NCBI RefSeq assembly: GCF_009720485.1 | Contig: NZ_CP045245.1 | Coordinates: forward strand, 2,604,001 to 2,668,000 | Length of the DNA stretch: 64,000 bases | Direction: 5' to 3' | DNA from: Cellulomonas sp. JZ18 | Lineage (GTDB): Bacteria > Actinomycetota > Actinomycetes > Actinomycetales > Cellulomonadaceae | Shown here: piece after piece, positions 27,431-36,340 of the stretch | Layout: each line of letters begins with the position of its first letter | Numbering within the stretch: the first letter of the stretch is position 1 | Notes under the pieces: model-generated | The model's database searches: none | The model's input: only the letters and a program-made list of their open reading frames with translations | What the model was told of the DNA's origin: nothing | Program-made: the position numbers and the translations under genes

Positions 27431-29113
27431 GTGCCCACGCCGCCCATCGACCCGACGACCACGAGCGCCTGGCAGGCCCTCTCGGAGCACGAGAGCACCC
27501 TCCGCCCGGACCTGCGCGGCTGGTTCGCCGCCGACCCGGAGCGCGCGAGCCGCCTCACGTTCGGGCTCGCGGACCTCACCGTCGACCTGTCGAAGAACCT
27601 CGTCACCGACGAGACGCTGGCCCTGCTCGTGCGCCTCGGCGAGGAGGTGCACCTGGCCGACCGCTTCGCCGCCATGCTCGCGGGCGAGCACATCAACGTG
27701 ACCGAGGACCGCGCGGTGCTGCACACGGCGCTGCGCCGCCCGGCGGACGCCGAGCCGCCGCTCGTCGTGGACGGCCAGCAGGTCGACGACGACGTGCAGG
27801 AGGTGCTCGGCCGGGTGTCCGCGTTCGCCGAGCAGGTGCGCTCGGGCGAGTGGACGGGGGTGACGGGCGAGCGCGTGCGCACCGTCGTGAACATCGGGAT
27901 CGGCGGGTCCGACCTCGGCCCGGTGATGGTCTACGAGGCGCTCGAGCCGTACGTGCAGGACGGCCTCGAGGTGCGGTTCGTGTCGAACATCGACCCGACC
28001 GACATGGCCCAGAAGACGGCGGACCTCGACCCGGCGACGACGCTGTTCATCGTGGCGTCGAAGACGTTCACGACGCTGGAGACGCTGACGAACGCGCGCC
28101 TGGCACGGCAGTGGCTGTGGGAGCGGCTCGCCGCCGCCGGGCACCTGGAGGACTCCGACGACGCGCGCCGCGAGGCCGTGGCGAAGCACTTCGTGGCCGT
28201 GTCGACCGCGCTCGACAAGGTCGCGGACTTCGGCATCGACCCTGCGAACGCGTTCGGCTTCTGGGACTGGGTCGGCGGGCGCTACTCGGTCGACTCGGCG
28301 ATCGGCACGTCGCTCGCGATCGCGATCGGGCCCGACGCGTTCGGCGAGCTGCTCGAGGGCTTCCACGCGGTGGACGAGCACACCCGCACCGCTCCCCTGG
28401 CGCAGAACGTGCCCTTCCTCATGGGCCTGCTCAACGTCTGGTACGTCAACTTCCTCGGTGCCCACACGCACGCCGTGCTGCCGTACGCGCAGCAGCTGCA
28501 CCGCTTCCCGGCCTACCTGCAGCAGCTCACCATGGAGTCGAACGGCAAGTCCGTCCGCTGGGACGGCACGCCGGTCACCACGCAGACCGGCGAGGTGTTC
28601 TGGGGCGAGCCCGGCACCAACGGCCAGCACGCGTTCTACCAGCTCATCCACCAGGGCACGCGCCTCATCCCGGCGGACTTCATCGCGGTCGCGAACCCGG
28701 CGTACCCGCTGCGCGACGGCGACACCGACGTGCACGGCCTGTTCCTCGCGAACTTCTTCGCGCAGACCAAGGCGCTCGCGTTCGGCAAGACCGCCGACGA
28801 GGTGCGCGCCGAGGGCACGGCCGAGGAGATCGTCCCGGCGCGCGTGTTCTCCGGGAACCGGCCGACGACGTCGATCCTCGCGCCGGCGCTGACGCCGTCG
28901 GTCGTGGGCCAGCTCATCGCGCTGTACGAGCACATCACGTTCGCGCAGGGCGTCGTCTGGGGCATCGACTCGTTCGACCAGTGGGGCGTCGAGCTCGGCA
29001 AGAAGCTCGCCCTCGAGATCGCCCCCGCCGTGCAGGGCGACGCGGCGGCGCTGGAGGCGCAGGACCCGTCCACCCGCGGGCTCATCGCGCGCTACCTCGA
29101 GCTGCGCCGCTGA
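27431..29113 (+). CDS. pgi: Glucose-6-phosphate isomerase
   Basis: A 560-residue enzyme interconverting glucose-6-phosphate and fructose-6-phosphate. Signatures: [36 protein letters not shown], the catalytic Glu in [53 protein letters not shown] and [16 protein letters not shown] at 27431 follows GGAGG. It takes up the fructose-6-phosphate made by NagB. Single-gene unit with a strong hairpin after it. Confidence 0.97.
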   Translation: MPTPPIDPTTTSAWQALSEHESTLRPDLRGWFAADPERASRLTFGLADLTVDLSKNLVTDETLALLVRLGEEVHLADRFAAMLAGEHINVTEDRAVLHTALRRPADAEPPLVVDGQQVDDDVQEVLGRVSAFAEQVRSGEWTGVTGERVRTVVNIGIGGSDLGPVMVYEALEPYVQDGLEVRFVSNIDPTDMAQKTADLDPATTLFIVASKTFTTLETLTNARLARQWLWERLAAAGHLEDSDDARREAVAKHFVAVSTALDKVADFGIDPANAFGFWDWVGGRYSVDSAIGTSLAIAIGPDAFGELLEGFHAVDEHTRTAPLAQNVPFLMGLLNVWYVNFLGAHTHAVLPYAQQLHRFPAYLQQLTMESNGKSVRWDGTPVTTQTGEVFWGEPGTNGQHAFYQLIHQGTRLIPADFIAVANPAYPLRDGDTDVHGLFLANFFAQTKALAFGKTADEVRAEGTAEEIVPARVFSGNRPTTSILAPALTPSVVGQLIALYEHITFAQGVVWGIDSFDQWGVELGKKLALEIAPAVQGDAAALEAQDPSTRGLIARYLELRR

Positions 29114-29125
29114 CCCGCCGGAGCA

Positions 29126-29173
29126 CGGACACCGACGGCGCCGTCCCCCAGGGGGCGGCGCCGTCGGCGTCCG
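29126..29173. terminator. Bidirectional terminator between pgi and the amidohydrolase gene
   Basis: CGGACACCGACGGCGCCG (29126-29143) pairs with 29156-29173 with one mismatch, giving an 18-bp stem with a C5/G5 top. It sits between converging genes. Confidence 0.75.
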
Positions 29174-29183
29174 TACCGGGACG

Positions 29184-30425
29184 TCAGGCGGTGAACCGCT
29201 CCGCGCGCTCGACGACCCGCCCGACGCCCGCCTCGGCGTCCCACGTGTAGACCGTGCGGCCCTCGATGAGGACGTGCTCGACGCGGGCGTGCACGTCGAG
29301 GGGGTCCGCGGACCACACGACGACGTCGCCGTCGCGGCCCGGCTCGAGCGCGCCGACGCGCCCCTCGAGGCCGAAGAACGACGCCGGGTTGACCGTCAGC
29401 GCCTCGAGCGCGGTCTGGCGCGGCAGCCCCTCCTTGACCGCGAGCGTCGCCTGGTGGACGAGGAAGTTGATCGGCACCACGGGGTGGTCGGTGGTGATCG
29501 CGACGCGCACGCCCGCGGCGGCGATCGCGGCGAGGTTGCCGATGGCGCGGTCGCGCAGCTCGACCTTCGACCGGCTCGTGAACATCGGGCCGAAGATCAC
29601 CGGCACGTCGCGCTCGGCCAGGACGTCGGCGAGCTTGTGCCCCTCGGTGCCGTGGTTGATGACGAGGCGGTAGCCGAACTCGTCCGCGAGGCGCAGCGCG
29701 GTGGCGATGTCGTCGTGCCGGTGCGTGTGCTGGTCCCACACGAGCTCGCCGTCGAGCACGCGGGCGAGCGTCTCGAGCGCCAGGTCGGGCGCGAACGGCT
29801 CGCCCTTCGCCTCGGCCGCGGCGCGCGCGGCGGCGTAGTGACGGGCCTTGGCGAACGCCTCGCGGATGACGAGGGCGGTGCCCAGCCGGGTCGACGGCAG
29901 CTGCTTGCGCTCCCCGTACACGCGCTTCGGGTTCTCGCCCAGGGCGGACTTCACCGACACCGCGGCGGAGATCACCTGCTCGTCGACGGTCCGTCCGCCC
30001 CACGTCTTCATGGCGACCGACTGACCGCCGATCGGGTTGCCGGAGCCCGGCTTGACGACGACCGACGTGACACCGCCGGACAGCGCGTCGCGGAACCCCT
30101 CGTCGTCGACGTTGACGGCGTCGATCGCCCGGACCGCGGCCGTGTTCGGCGTGGTCATCTCGTTCGTGTCGTTGCCCGCGACGCCCTCGCCCTCCTCGTG
30201 CAGGCCGACGTGACCGTGCCCCTCGACGAAGCCCGGCAGCACCCACCTGCCGGTCGCGTCGACGACCCGGGCCCCGTCCGGCACCGCGACGTCGGCGCCC
30301 ACCGCCGTGATGCGCCCGTCCTCGACGAGGACGGTGCCGCCCTCCACGGGCGGGCCGACGACGGGCACGACGTACCCGCCGGTGACGGCGACGACGGACG
30401 GACGGACGGTGGCGGCAGAGCTCAT
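29184..30425 (-). CDS. Amidohydrolase-family protein (imidazolonepropionase-like)
   Basis: A 413-residue metal-dependent hydrolase of the amidohydrolase superfamily. Metal ligands appear as GHGHVGLHEEGEG near residue 63, DQHTHRHDD, VINHGTEGHKLADV and AITTDHPVVP; the C-terminal strand PGRDGDVVVWSADPLD is typical. The GH-G-H variant of the first motif and the Asn/Asp-rich NDTNEMTTPN belong to a subgroup of unknown substrate. ATG at 30425. It follows the CE3 esterase gene by 54 bases on the same strand; a shared role is not obvious. Confidence 0.87.
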   Translation of the reverse strand: MSSAATVRPSVVAVTGGYVVPVVGPPVEGGTVLVEDGRITAVGADVAVPDGARVVDATGRWVLPGFVEGHGHVGLHEEGEGVAGNDTNEMTTPNTAAVRAIDAVNVDDEGFRDALSGGVTSVVVKPGSGNPIGGQSVAMKTWGGRTVDEQVISAAVSVKSALGENPKRVYGERKQLPSTRLGTALVIREAFAKARHYAAARAAAEAKGEPFAPDLALETLARVLDGELVWDQHTHRHDDIATALRLADEFGYRLVINHGTEGHKLADVLAERDVPVIFGPMFTSRSKVELRDRAIGNLAAIAAAGVRVAITTDHPVVPINFLVHQATLAVKEGLPRQTALEALTVNPASFFGLEGRVGALEPGRDGDVVVWSADPLDVHARVEHVLIEGRTVYTWDAEAGVGRVVERAERFTA

Positions 30426-30479
30426 GCCGACCACGGTACGTCCGCCCGCGACGTCCCCCGCACCCGTCCCCCGCGTGCG

Positions 30480-31670
30480 TCACCCCGCCGACGCGGGCGT
30501 CGCCACGCACCGCAGCCGCGTCGTGGTGGGGCTGCCGCGGCCCTGGTACCCGAGCTCCGTGCTCGCGCCCGCCCCGAGCGCCCCGTTCCACGCCGCGTTC
30601 GTGAAGCCGCTGCCGTCGACGCTCGCGTTCCAGGCGTGCGCGACGGCGGGTGCCGGGCCGCCGACGGGCAGCACCCGCCAGCCGGCGACCGGTGCGGCGC
30701 CCGCGGTCACGCGGACGGTCGCGACCCAGCCGCCGGGCCAGGTGCTCACCACGGTGGTCGTGGCGCGGCAGCCCTCGTCGCCCGGCGAGGGTGCGGTGGC
30801 GGACGGCGTGGGGGTGGCCGTCGCCGTGGGGGTGGGCGTCGCCGTGGGGGTGGGAGTGGGTGTGGGCGTCGCCGTCGGGCCGGACGTGACGGTGGGCGTC
30901 GGGCCCGGGTCCTGGCCGCGCGCGATGCGCAGGGCCTGCACGACGGCGGGGTACCAGGTCGCCGCCATGCGGGCGAAGCCGCCCTCGTGGGGGTGCACCC
31001 CGTCGGTGGTGTCCCGGGCCGGGTCCCAGCCGGTCCAGTGGTCGACGACGAGCACCGGCGACGCGGCGGTGGAGGTCGCCGCCGCCCAGGCGGGCACGCG
31101 CGCGTTGAGCGCGCGGGTGCGCTCCGGGCACTGCGCGCACGTGGGCGGGGCGACGGGGATGATCTGGGCGACGACGAGGACGACGTGCGGGTCCACCGCG
31201 CGCGCCTGGCGCACGAGCGTCGTCCAGGCGTCGAGCACCTGGTCCGGCGTGCGCGCGCTCCACACGTCGTTCGTGGCGAAGTGGAGCAGCACGACCTGCG
31301 GGCGCGCCGCCGCGAACCAGCGGGCCGCCTCGCCGGACGCGGCCACGGTCGTCACGAGCGCGCCCCCGTGCCCCTCGTTGTCCCCGTCGTGCGGGACGCC
31401 GCACCCCTGGGCGGGCAGCGACCCGACCATGTCGACCGCGTACCCGGCGGCGGTGAGGTCGCGGTGGAGCAGCGCGCGCCAGCACCCGGGGTTGCCGGTG
31501 ATCGAGTCGCCGAGCGGCATGACCCGCACGGGCGTGCCGACGGCGGCGGCCGGCGGCGGTGCGGCCGGTGCCGCGGCCGTCCCGGGCACGGCGGCCAGCG
31601 CGGCGGTCACGAGCGCCGCGGCCAGGGCGCAGAGCGCCGCGGCCGCGCGGCGCAGGGGTGGGGTCGGCAT
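30480..31670 (-). CDS. Secreted SGNH esterase (CE3-like) with CBM2
   Basis: A 396-residue secreted esterase, probably removing acetyl groups from xylan or a related wall polymer. Signal peptide at 1-35; SGNH domain with GDSITGNPGCW (Ser about 56), ATNDVW and DGVHPHEGGF (Asp/His about 226-230) in the CE3 style; Thr/Pro linker at about 258-295; C-terminal CBM2 with paired cysteines at its two ends and exposed tryptophans (WPGGW, AWNASVDGSGFTNAAWNG). ATG 31670 follows GAGGAGGC. The linker and CBM2 indicate secretion onto cellulose or xylan. Confidence 0.9.
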   Translation of the reverse strand: MPTPPLRRAAAALCALAAALVTAALAAVPGTAAAPAAPPPAAAVGTPVRVMPLGDSITGNPGCWRALLHRDLTAAGYAVDMVGSLPAQGCGVPHDGDNEGHGGALVTTVAASGEAARWFAAARPQVVLLHFATNDVWSARTPDQVLDAWTTLVRQARAVDPHVVLVVAQIIPVAPPTCAQCPERTRALNARVPAWAAATSTAASPVLVVDHWTGWDPARDTTDGVHPHEGGFARMAATWYPAVVQALRIARGQDPGPTPTVTSGPTATPTPTPTPTATPTPTATATPTPSATAPSPGDEGCRATTTVVSTWPGGWVATVRVTAGAAPVAGWRVLPVGGPAPAVAHAWNASVDGSGFTNAAWNGALGAGASTELGYQGRGSPTTTRLRCVATPASAG

Positions 31671-31741
31671 GGACGCCTCCTCGCGGACGGGCCGGGCCCC
31701 CGCACCCGCGGACGGGAGCCGCGGCGGCGGACGGGGCCGGC

Positions 31742-31785
31742 GGGTGCGGGTGCGGGTGCGGGCGGGGCGGGCGGGTGCGGGCGGG
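31742..31785 (+). other. G-quadruplex-forming GGGTGC repeat
   Basis: Nine G-runs of three or four bases are separated by one to three bases (GGGTGC repeated at the start, then GGGC units). Any four adjacent runs meet the usual G-quadruplex pattern. It is in the 240-base gap between the CE3 gene and the S4 gene, 72-115 bases before the CE3 start codon, with the G-rich strand being the CE3 template strand. Confidence 0.6.
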
Positions 31786-31831
31786 TCCACCCACGGGCAG
31801 CGTGCCGGGACCGGGCACCGCGGAGGCAGCG

Positions 31832-31846
31832 TCGAAGCGTTTCACC
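31832..31846. promoter_or_regulatory. Possible LacI-type operator upstream of CE3 esterase
   Basis: TCGAAGCGTTTCACC holds GAAGCGTTTC, 8 of 10 positions symmetric, similar to LacI-family sites of polysaccharide genes. It is 162 bases from the CE3 start; assignment by eye. Confidence 0.3.
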
Positions 31847-31910
31847 GGCCGGTGCGGCCCCGCCGCGGACGCGTGGCAGGCTGGGACGGTCGTCGAGCGA
31901 GGAGGACGAG

Positions 31911-32285
31911 GTGGCCGAGCCCCAGGGTCGCGTGCGCGTCGACGCGTGGACGTGGGCCGTGCGGCTGTTCCCCACGCGGTCCGCGGCGGGCGCCGCCTGC
32001 CGCGCCGGGCACGTGCGCGTCAACGGCGAGCGCGCCAAGCCCGCGACCCAGGTCGTGCCGGGCGACGAGGTCGTCGTGCGCGGTGGTGCGCGCGAGCGGC
32101 GCGTCGTCGTGGAGCGGCTGCTCGTCAAGCGCGTGTCCGCCGAGGTCGCACGTGCCTCGTACCTGGACCGCTCCCCTGCGCCGGCGCCGCGCGAGCAGGT
32201 CGCGGTCGCGGCGGTGCGCGACCGCGGAGCCGGCCGTCCGACCAAGCGCGAGCGCCGGGCGATCGACCGCCTGCGCGGGCGCTGA
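31911..32285 (+). CDS. hslR: S4-domain RNA-binding protein, Hsp15 type
   Basis: A 124-residue protein with an N-terminal S4 domain (VRVDAWTWAVRLFPTRSAAGAACRAGHVRVNGERAKPATQVVPGDEVVVR) and a basic C-terminal tail rich in Arg/Lys (RPTKRERRAIDRLRGR). Hsp15 binds stalled 50S subunits carrying peptidyl-tRNA. GTG at 31911 follows GAGGAGGACGAG. Its stop codon directly abuts the stop of the converging STAS gene without a single base between. Confidence 0.88.
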   Translation: MAEPQGRVRVDAWTWAVRLFPTRSAAGAACRAGHVRVNGERAKPATQVVPGDEVVVRGGARERRVVVERLLVKRVSAEVARASYLDRSPAPAPREQVAVAAVRDRGAGRPTKRERRAIDRLRGR

Positions 32286-32675
32286 TCAGCCTCGGCTCTG
32301 CCCGCCCCGGGCGCGCGGCGCCGAGGCCGCGAGGTCCTCCATCCACGCCCGGACGCCGGTCTGGTCCAGCAGCTCCTCCACGGGGCGGCTCAGCGCCTCG
32401 AGGTGCATCGCCAGCCCGCGCTCGGTCGCGTCGCGCACGAGCCGCACGACCACCGAGAGCCCGCTCGAGTCCAGGAACGTGACGTCCGAGGCGTCGACCG
32501 CGACGTCGCGCACGTCCGGGTCGTCGAGGTGGGGCCACAGCGCGGGCGCGTCCTGCTCGCGGACCAGCAGGTCGACGGCCCCGTGCAGGAGGACGCGCAG
32601 CGTGGACCCCTCCCGCCGCACGACCAGCCGCCCGGCGCGCTCGGCGCCGGGCCGGTCCGCACCGTCGCCCACCAC
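32286..32675 (-). CDS. STAS-domain protein (anti-sigma-factor antagonist type)
   Basis: A 129-residue single STAS domain of the SpoIIAA/RsbV type, with the phosphorylatable serine motif TFLDSSGLSVVV (Asp69-Ser70-Ser71) and the usual beta-alpha order. Such proteins bind anti-sigma kinases when unphosphorylated. No anti-sigma kinase gene lies nearby, but a SpoIIE-type phosphatase is encoded at 50.7-52.5 kb. Start could be either of two adjacent GTGs (32675, 32672), without a clear ribosome site. Divergent from the glycosylase gene. Confidence 0.8.
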   Translation of the reverse strand: MVGDGADRPGAERAGRLVVRREGSTLRVLLHGAVDLLVREQDAPALWPHLDDPDVRDVAVDASDVTFLDSSGLSVVVRLVRDATERGLAMHLEALSRPVEELLDQTGVRAWMEDLAASAPRARGGQSRG

Positions 32676-32764
32676 GCGCGCAGTCTGCCCGTCCCCACCG
32701 CGATCGGCGAGCCCGACCCGCCGGGACGTGCCGGACCCGTCGCCGGCGGGTGCATCCTGGTGAC

Positions 32765-33708
32765 GTGCCGACCGCCCCCGCCACCGCCGCGCACGCCCCG
32801 GCGACGGGCGACGTGCACGCGCTGGTCCCGCTGCCGCCCGACGTCGACGTCGCGCGCACCGTGGGACGGCTGCGCCGCGGGGCCGGCGACCCCACCTGGT
32901 CGCGCGACCCGGACGGGACCGTGTGGCACGCGGTGCGCCGCCCGGCCGGGACCGCGACCCTGCGGCTGCGTCCTGCCGGGGGCGCGGTGCGCGCCGACGC
33001 CTGGGGCGCCGGCGCCGCGCAGGCGCTGGCGGACGTCCCGGGGCTGCTCGGCCTGCTGGACGACGCCCGGGCTTCGCCGACCACCTGCACCCTGCCGTGG
33101 CGCGCGCCCGCCGCACGCACGCGGGCGTCCGCCTCGCCCGCAGCGGCGACGTGTGGGACACGGTCGTCACCGCGGTGCTCGAGCAACGCGTCGTCGCCCT
33201 CGACGCCAAGGCGTCGTGGCGCCGGCTCGTCGCGGCCCACGGCACGCCGGCGCCCGGACCCGCCCCGACCGCGCTGCGCGTGGCCCCGCCACCGGCCGCG
33301 TGGGCCGCGCTGCCGGTGTGGGAGTGGCGGCGTGCCGGCGTCGACGCCCAGCGCTCCGACACCGTGCGGCGCGTCGCCGGCGTCGCGCACGCCCTCGGCG
33401 CGGACCTGCCGCCGCACGAGCTCGCGCGGCGCCTGCGCACCGTGCGCGGGATCGGCCCGTGGACGGTCGCGGAGGTCACGTCGCGCGCGCTCGGCGACCC
33501 CGACGCGGTCTCGGTCGGGGACGCGCACCTGTGCCACCTCGTCGGCTGGGCCCTGACCGGCCGGCGCGCCGACGACGCCGGCATGCTGCGCCTGCTCGAG
33601 CCGTGGCGCGGGCACCGCCAGCGCGTCCTCGTGCTGCTCGAGCTCGCGTACCGGGGCCGCATGCCGGCGTACGGGCCGCGCGCCCCGCGCGCCCTGCCGA
33701 TGCGCTGA
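32765..33708 (+). pseudogene. HhH-GPD DNA glycosylase (AlkA-like) with an apparent frameshift
   Basis: A base-excision glycosylase for alkylated bases, by its HhH-GPD motif VRGIGPWTVAEVTSRALGDPDAVSVGD, which ends in the catalytic Asp. The N-terminal 100 codons (DVHALVPLPPDVDVARTVGRLRRG to LLGLLDDA) are in one frame, and the rest (FADHLHPAVARARRTHAGVRLARSGDVWDTVVTAVLEQRV onward) in another; adding a base to the CCCGGG at 33066-33071 joins them into a normal protein of about 314 residues. GTG 32765 is preferred to 32750. Likely intact in the organism. Confidence 0.75.
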
Positions 33709-33818
33709 CCAGCACCGCCGCGCCCGACGACGCGCCGCCGGATGCCGGAGGGCGCCCGGCCCGGGGATACTGGTGGGCGGCGCGCGGGCGGACCGCGGCC
33801 GGAGCACCGGGAGGACCC

Positions 33819-34055
33819 ATGGCGTACGACACCCACGGCCGGCACGACGACGCAGCCCCGGAGGCGCCCAGCCGGGCCGCGAGCGGCGTGCTCGCGCTCG
33901 TGCTGTTCCTCGGCTCGTTCGCGCTCATCGCCTGGGGCTTCGACACCGACGGCTTCGCCGGCATCGCCATCGGCACCGCCGGCATCCTCACCTTCGGCCT
34001 GGCGTACGCGATCCCGACGACGATCCTGCCCGCGCTCGAGAACCGCGGCCGCTGA
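33819..34055 (+). CDS. Small membrane protein, 78 residues
   Basis: A hydrophilic His/Asp/Ala start (MAYDTHGRHDDAAPEAPSR) followed by two helices (GVLALVLFLGSFALIAWGF and GIAIGTAGILTFGLAYAIPTTIL). GGGAGGACCC precedes the ATG at 33819. The histidine phosphatase gene starts 3 bases after its stop, so they are probably cotranscribed. Family not recognised. Confidence 0.75.
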   Translation: MAYDTHGRHDDAAPEAPSRAASGVLALVLFLGSFALIAWGFDTDGFAGIAIGTAGILTFGLAYAIPTTILPALENRGR

Positions 34056-34058
34056 CTG

Positions 34059-34799
34059 GTGGTGACCGGCGCGCCCGCGTCCCTGGTCCTGGTCCGGCAC
34101 GGCGAGAGCGTCGGCAACCTCGCGGCGGCACGCGCCGAGCGGACCGGCGCCGAGGTCGTCGACCTCGGCACCCGCGACGCCGACACGCCCCTGTCGGACC
34201 GCGGCCTGGACCAGGCACGCGCCCTCGGCGCGTGGCTCGGCGGGCTCCGCGGCGACGAGCGTCCGGAGGTCGTGTGGTGCTCGCCGTACCTGCGCACGCG
34301 CCAGACAGCGGCCGCGGCCCTCGACGCGGCCGGTCTCGACCTGCCCGTGCGGCTGGACGAGCGCCTGCGCGACCGTGAGCTCGGCGTGCTCGACCGGCTG
34401 ACGCGGGCGGGCGTCGAGGCGCGGCACCCGCAGGAGGCGGAGCGCCGGCGCCTGCTCGGGAAGATGTACCACCGGCCCCCGGGCGGTGAGTCGTGGGCGG
34501 ACGTCGCGCTGCGCCTGCGCGCGGCGCTGCGCGACCTTTCCGAGCGCGACGACGGGCGGCGGGTGCTGGTCGTCGCGCACGACGCGGTGGTGATGCTGCT
34601 GCGGTACGTGCTCGAGGACATGACCGAGGACGCGCTCATGGCGGTCGTGCGCGAGCGCAGCGTCCGCAACGCGTCCGTCACCCGGCTCGACCGGGAGGAC
34701 GGGGCGTGGCTGCTCACCGCGTTCGACGAGGTGGGGCACCTCGCCGCGCTCGACGCGGCGGTGACCGAGCACGAGGGCACGGACGACACCGGTGCCTGA
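34059..34799 (+). CDS. Histidine phosphatase (phosphoglycerate mutase-like)
   Basis: A 246-residue member of the histidine phosphatase superfamily. The phosphohistidine motif LVLVRHGESVGNLAA is near the N terminus, with the second catalytic His in VLVVAHDAVVMLLRYVLE. The insert QEAERRRLLGKMYHRPPGGESWADVALRL is as in broad-specificity phosphatases, so phosphoglycerate mutase activity is unproven. GTG 34059 is followed by a second GTG; either may start. Stop is followed at once by paired palindromes. Confidence 0.9.
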   Translation: MVTGAPASLVLVRHGESVGNLAAARAERTGAEVVDLGTRDADTPLSDRGLDQARALGAWLGGLRGDERPEVVWCSPYLRTRQTAAAALDAAGLDLPVRLDERLRDRELGVLDRLTRAGVEARHPQEAERRRLLGKMYHRPPGGESWADVALRLRAALRDLSERDDGRRVLVVAHDAVVMLLRYVLEDMTEDALMAVVRERSVRNASVTRLDREDGAWLLTAFDEVGHLAALDAAVTEHEGTDDTGA

Positions 34800-34831
34800 G
34801 GGACCGGTCCTCACCCGAGGGACCGGTCCTC
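34798..34831. repeat. Paired palindromes upstream of luxS
   Basis: GAGGGACCGGTCCTC occurs exactly at 34798-34812 and 34817-34831, each holding the palindrome GGACCGGTCC, with centres 19 bases apart; a degenerate third (GGGACCGG) follows. They begin in the stop codon of the phosphatase gene and lie about 90-125 bases before luxS. They could be operators on one helix face or fold as RNA hairpins. Confidence 0.6.
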
Positions 34832-34922
34832 TCCTGGGGGACCGGCGCTGCGCGCCTGGCCGCTGCCGCCCGCGCACCGGACCGCCGGGTGCGCACCCGC
34901 CCGCATCGCGCACACTGGAGGC

Positions 34923-35402
34923 GTGGACACCCCTCGCATGAACGTCGAGTCGTTCAACCTCGACCACCGCACGGTCGCCGCGCCGTACATCCGGCTCGCC
35001 GACCTCAAGGAGCTGCCGCACGGCGACGTCATCAGCAAGTTCGACGTCCGGTTCGCGCAGCCGAACCAGGGCCACCTGGAGATGCCCGCCGTGCACTCGC
35101 TGGAGCACCTGTTCGCCGAGCACTCGCGCAACCACAGCGACCGCGTCCTCGACTTCTCCCCCATGGGCTGCCAGACGGGGTTCTACCTCATGCTCGAGGG
35201 CCGCTGGACGCAGGACGACGTGGAGGACCTCGTGGCCGCCACCCTGCAGGACGTCCTCGGCGCGCAGGAGGTGCCGGCCGCCAACGAGGTGCAGTGCGGC
35301 TGGGGCGCGAACCACACGCTCGAGGGCGCGCAGGAGGTCGCGCGCGCGTTCCTCGCCGAGCGCGCCCGATGGGCGCAGGTCACCACGCAGGCCGACGCGT
35401 GA
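34923..35402 (+). CDS. luxS: S-ribosylhomocysteine lyase
   Basis: A 159-residue iron/zinc enzyme cleaving S-ribosylhomocysteine to homocysteine and the precursor of autoinducer 2. Metal motif HSLEH (His58, His62), catalytic Cys83 in GCQTGFYL, and the third ligand in VQCGWG are all present. GTG at 34923 has GGAGG four bases before it. The stop overlaps the nucleosidase start (GTGA), so both steps of the pathway are made together. Confidence 0.96.
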   Translation: MDTPRMNVESFNLDHRTVAAPYIRLADLKELPHGDVISKFDVRFAQPNQGHLEMPAVHSLEHLFAEHSRNHSDRVLDFSPMGCQTGFYLMLEGRWTQDDVEDLVAATLQDVLGAQEVPAANEVQCGWGANHTLEGAQEVARAFLAERARWAQVTTQADA

Positions 35403-36106
35403 GCGTCGACGCCGTCGTCGTCACGGCGATGGGCGTGGAGGCGACACCGTTCCTCGAGCGCGCCACGTCGGTCGACGACGAGACGCAGGTGGCGGGCGCC
35501 CGCCGCCGGCTGCTGCACGTCGGCGAGGCCCGGGTGCTGCTCGTCACGTGCGGCATCGGCCTCGTGAACGCGGCGACCGCCGCGGCGCTCGCGCTCGCCG
35601 AGCACGCGCCCCGGCTCGTCGTCAGCGCGGGGTCGGCCGGCGGCATGGGCCTGCAGGTCCGGGTGGGCGACGTCGTCGTCGGGGCGTCGACCGTGTACGG
35701 GGCCGCGGACGCGCGCGTCTTCGGGTACGCGCTCGGCCAGGTGCCGGGCATGCCGGCCCGCTACGACGCCGACCCGGGGCTGCTCGCCGCCGCGGCCGCC
35801 GCCGACCCGCACGGCCTGACGGTGCGGACCGGCACGATCCTGTCGAGCGACGTGTTCGTCGACGCCGAGCGCGTGGAGCCGCTGCGGACAGCGTTCCCGG
35901 ACGCCCTGGCGTGCGACATGGAGTCGGCGGCCCTCGCGCACGCCGCCCACCTGTTCGGCGTGCCGTTCCTCTCGGTGCGCGGCATCTCCGACCTGTGCGG
36001 CCCGATCGCGGGCGTCGACTTCGACGCGCACGTCGACGACGCCGCGGAGCGCTCCGCCACGGTCGTCCTCGGTCTGCTCGACCAGGTGCTCGCGCCGGCC
36101 CGCTGA
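35399..36106 (+). CDS. mtnN: 5'-methylthioadenosine/S-adenosylhomocysteine nucleosidase
   Basis: A 235-residue Pfs-type nucleosidase that removes adenine from SAH and MTA, giving S-ribosylhomocysteine for LuxS. Glu14 in [21 protein letters not shown] (about 173) and the catalytic Asp in RGISDLCGP (about 197) are in place. Fused expression with luxS (GTGA overlap) completes SAH recycling: SAH to SRH to homocysteine. A futalosine hydrolase is the main alternative, but the luxS link argues against it. Confidence 0.92.
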   Translation: MSVDAVVVTAMGVEATPFLERATSVDDETQVAGARRRLLHVGEARVLLVTCGIGLVNAATAAALALAEHAPRLVVSAGSAGGMGLQVRVGDVVVGASTVYGAADARVFGYALGQVPGMPARYDADPGLLAAAAAADPHGLTVRTGTILSSDVFVDAERVEPLRTAFPDALACDMESAALAHAAHLFGVPFLSVRGISDLCGPIAGVDFDAHVDDAAERSATVVLGLLDQVLAPAR

Positions 36107-36120
36107 GCGGCTCGACGTCC

Positions 36121-36162
36121 CGTCGGGGGTGGTGGCGCGGATCCGTGCCCCCACCCCCGACG
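36121..36162 (+). terminator. Terminator of luxS-mtnN
   Basis: CGTCGGGGGTGG (36121-36132) pairs with 36151-36162; 12-bp stem, 18-base loop, 14 bases after the mtnN stop. Confidence 0.7.
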
Positions 36163-36204
36163 AGTTCGGGGACCGGGGACGGTCGACAGCGGGTGGGTGA
36201 CGTG

Positions 36205-36236
36205 CCGCCCGGTCGGAATCACCTCGACCCGGGCGG
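36205..36236 (+). promoter_or_regulatory. Leader hairpin upstream of the MFS exporter
   Basis: CCGCCCGGTCG (36205-36215) pairs with CGACCCGGGCGG (36225-36236) with one bulged base. It lies about 105 bases before the exporter start, in a 178-base leader that otherwise shows no gene. It may be an operator or RNA control element. Confidence 0.35.
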
Positions 36237-36340
36237 GGTTGTCGCCAGAGACTTTCGTCCTACCCCGACGACGTGGCCACCGCCCGGTGGCTCTCGCGCG
36301 CCCGCGCACCCGCAGGACCCTCGAACGACAGGTGGCACCC

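Noticed and set aside
29184..30425. NagA (GlcNAc-6-phosphate deacetylase), which would complete the NagB pathway
   Set aside because: The metal motif and the NDTNEMTTPN and DQHTHRHDD stretches belong to a different amidohydrolase subgroup.
34800..34922. SAH or SAM riboswitch before luxS
   Set aside because: Only short GGACCGGTCC palindromes are seen; I could not fit the conserved core of any known SAM/SAH riboswitch.
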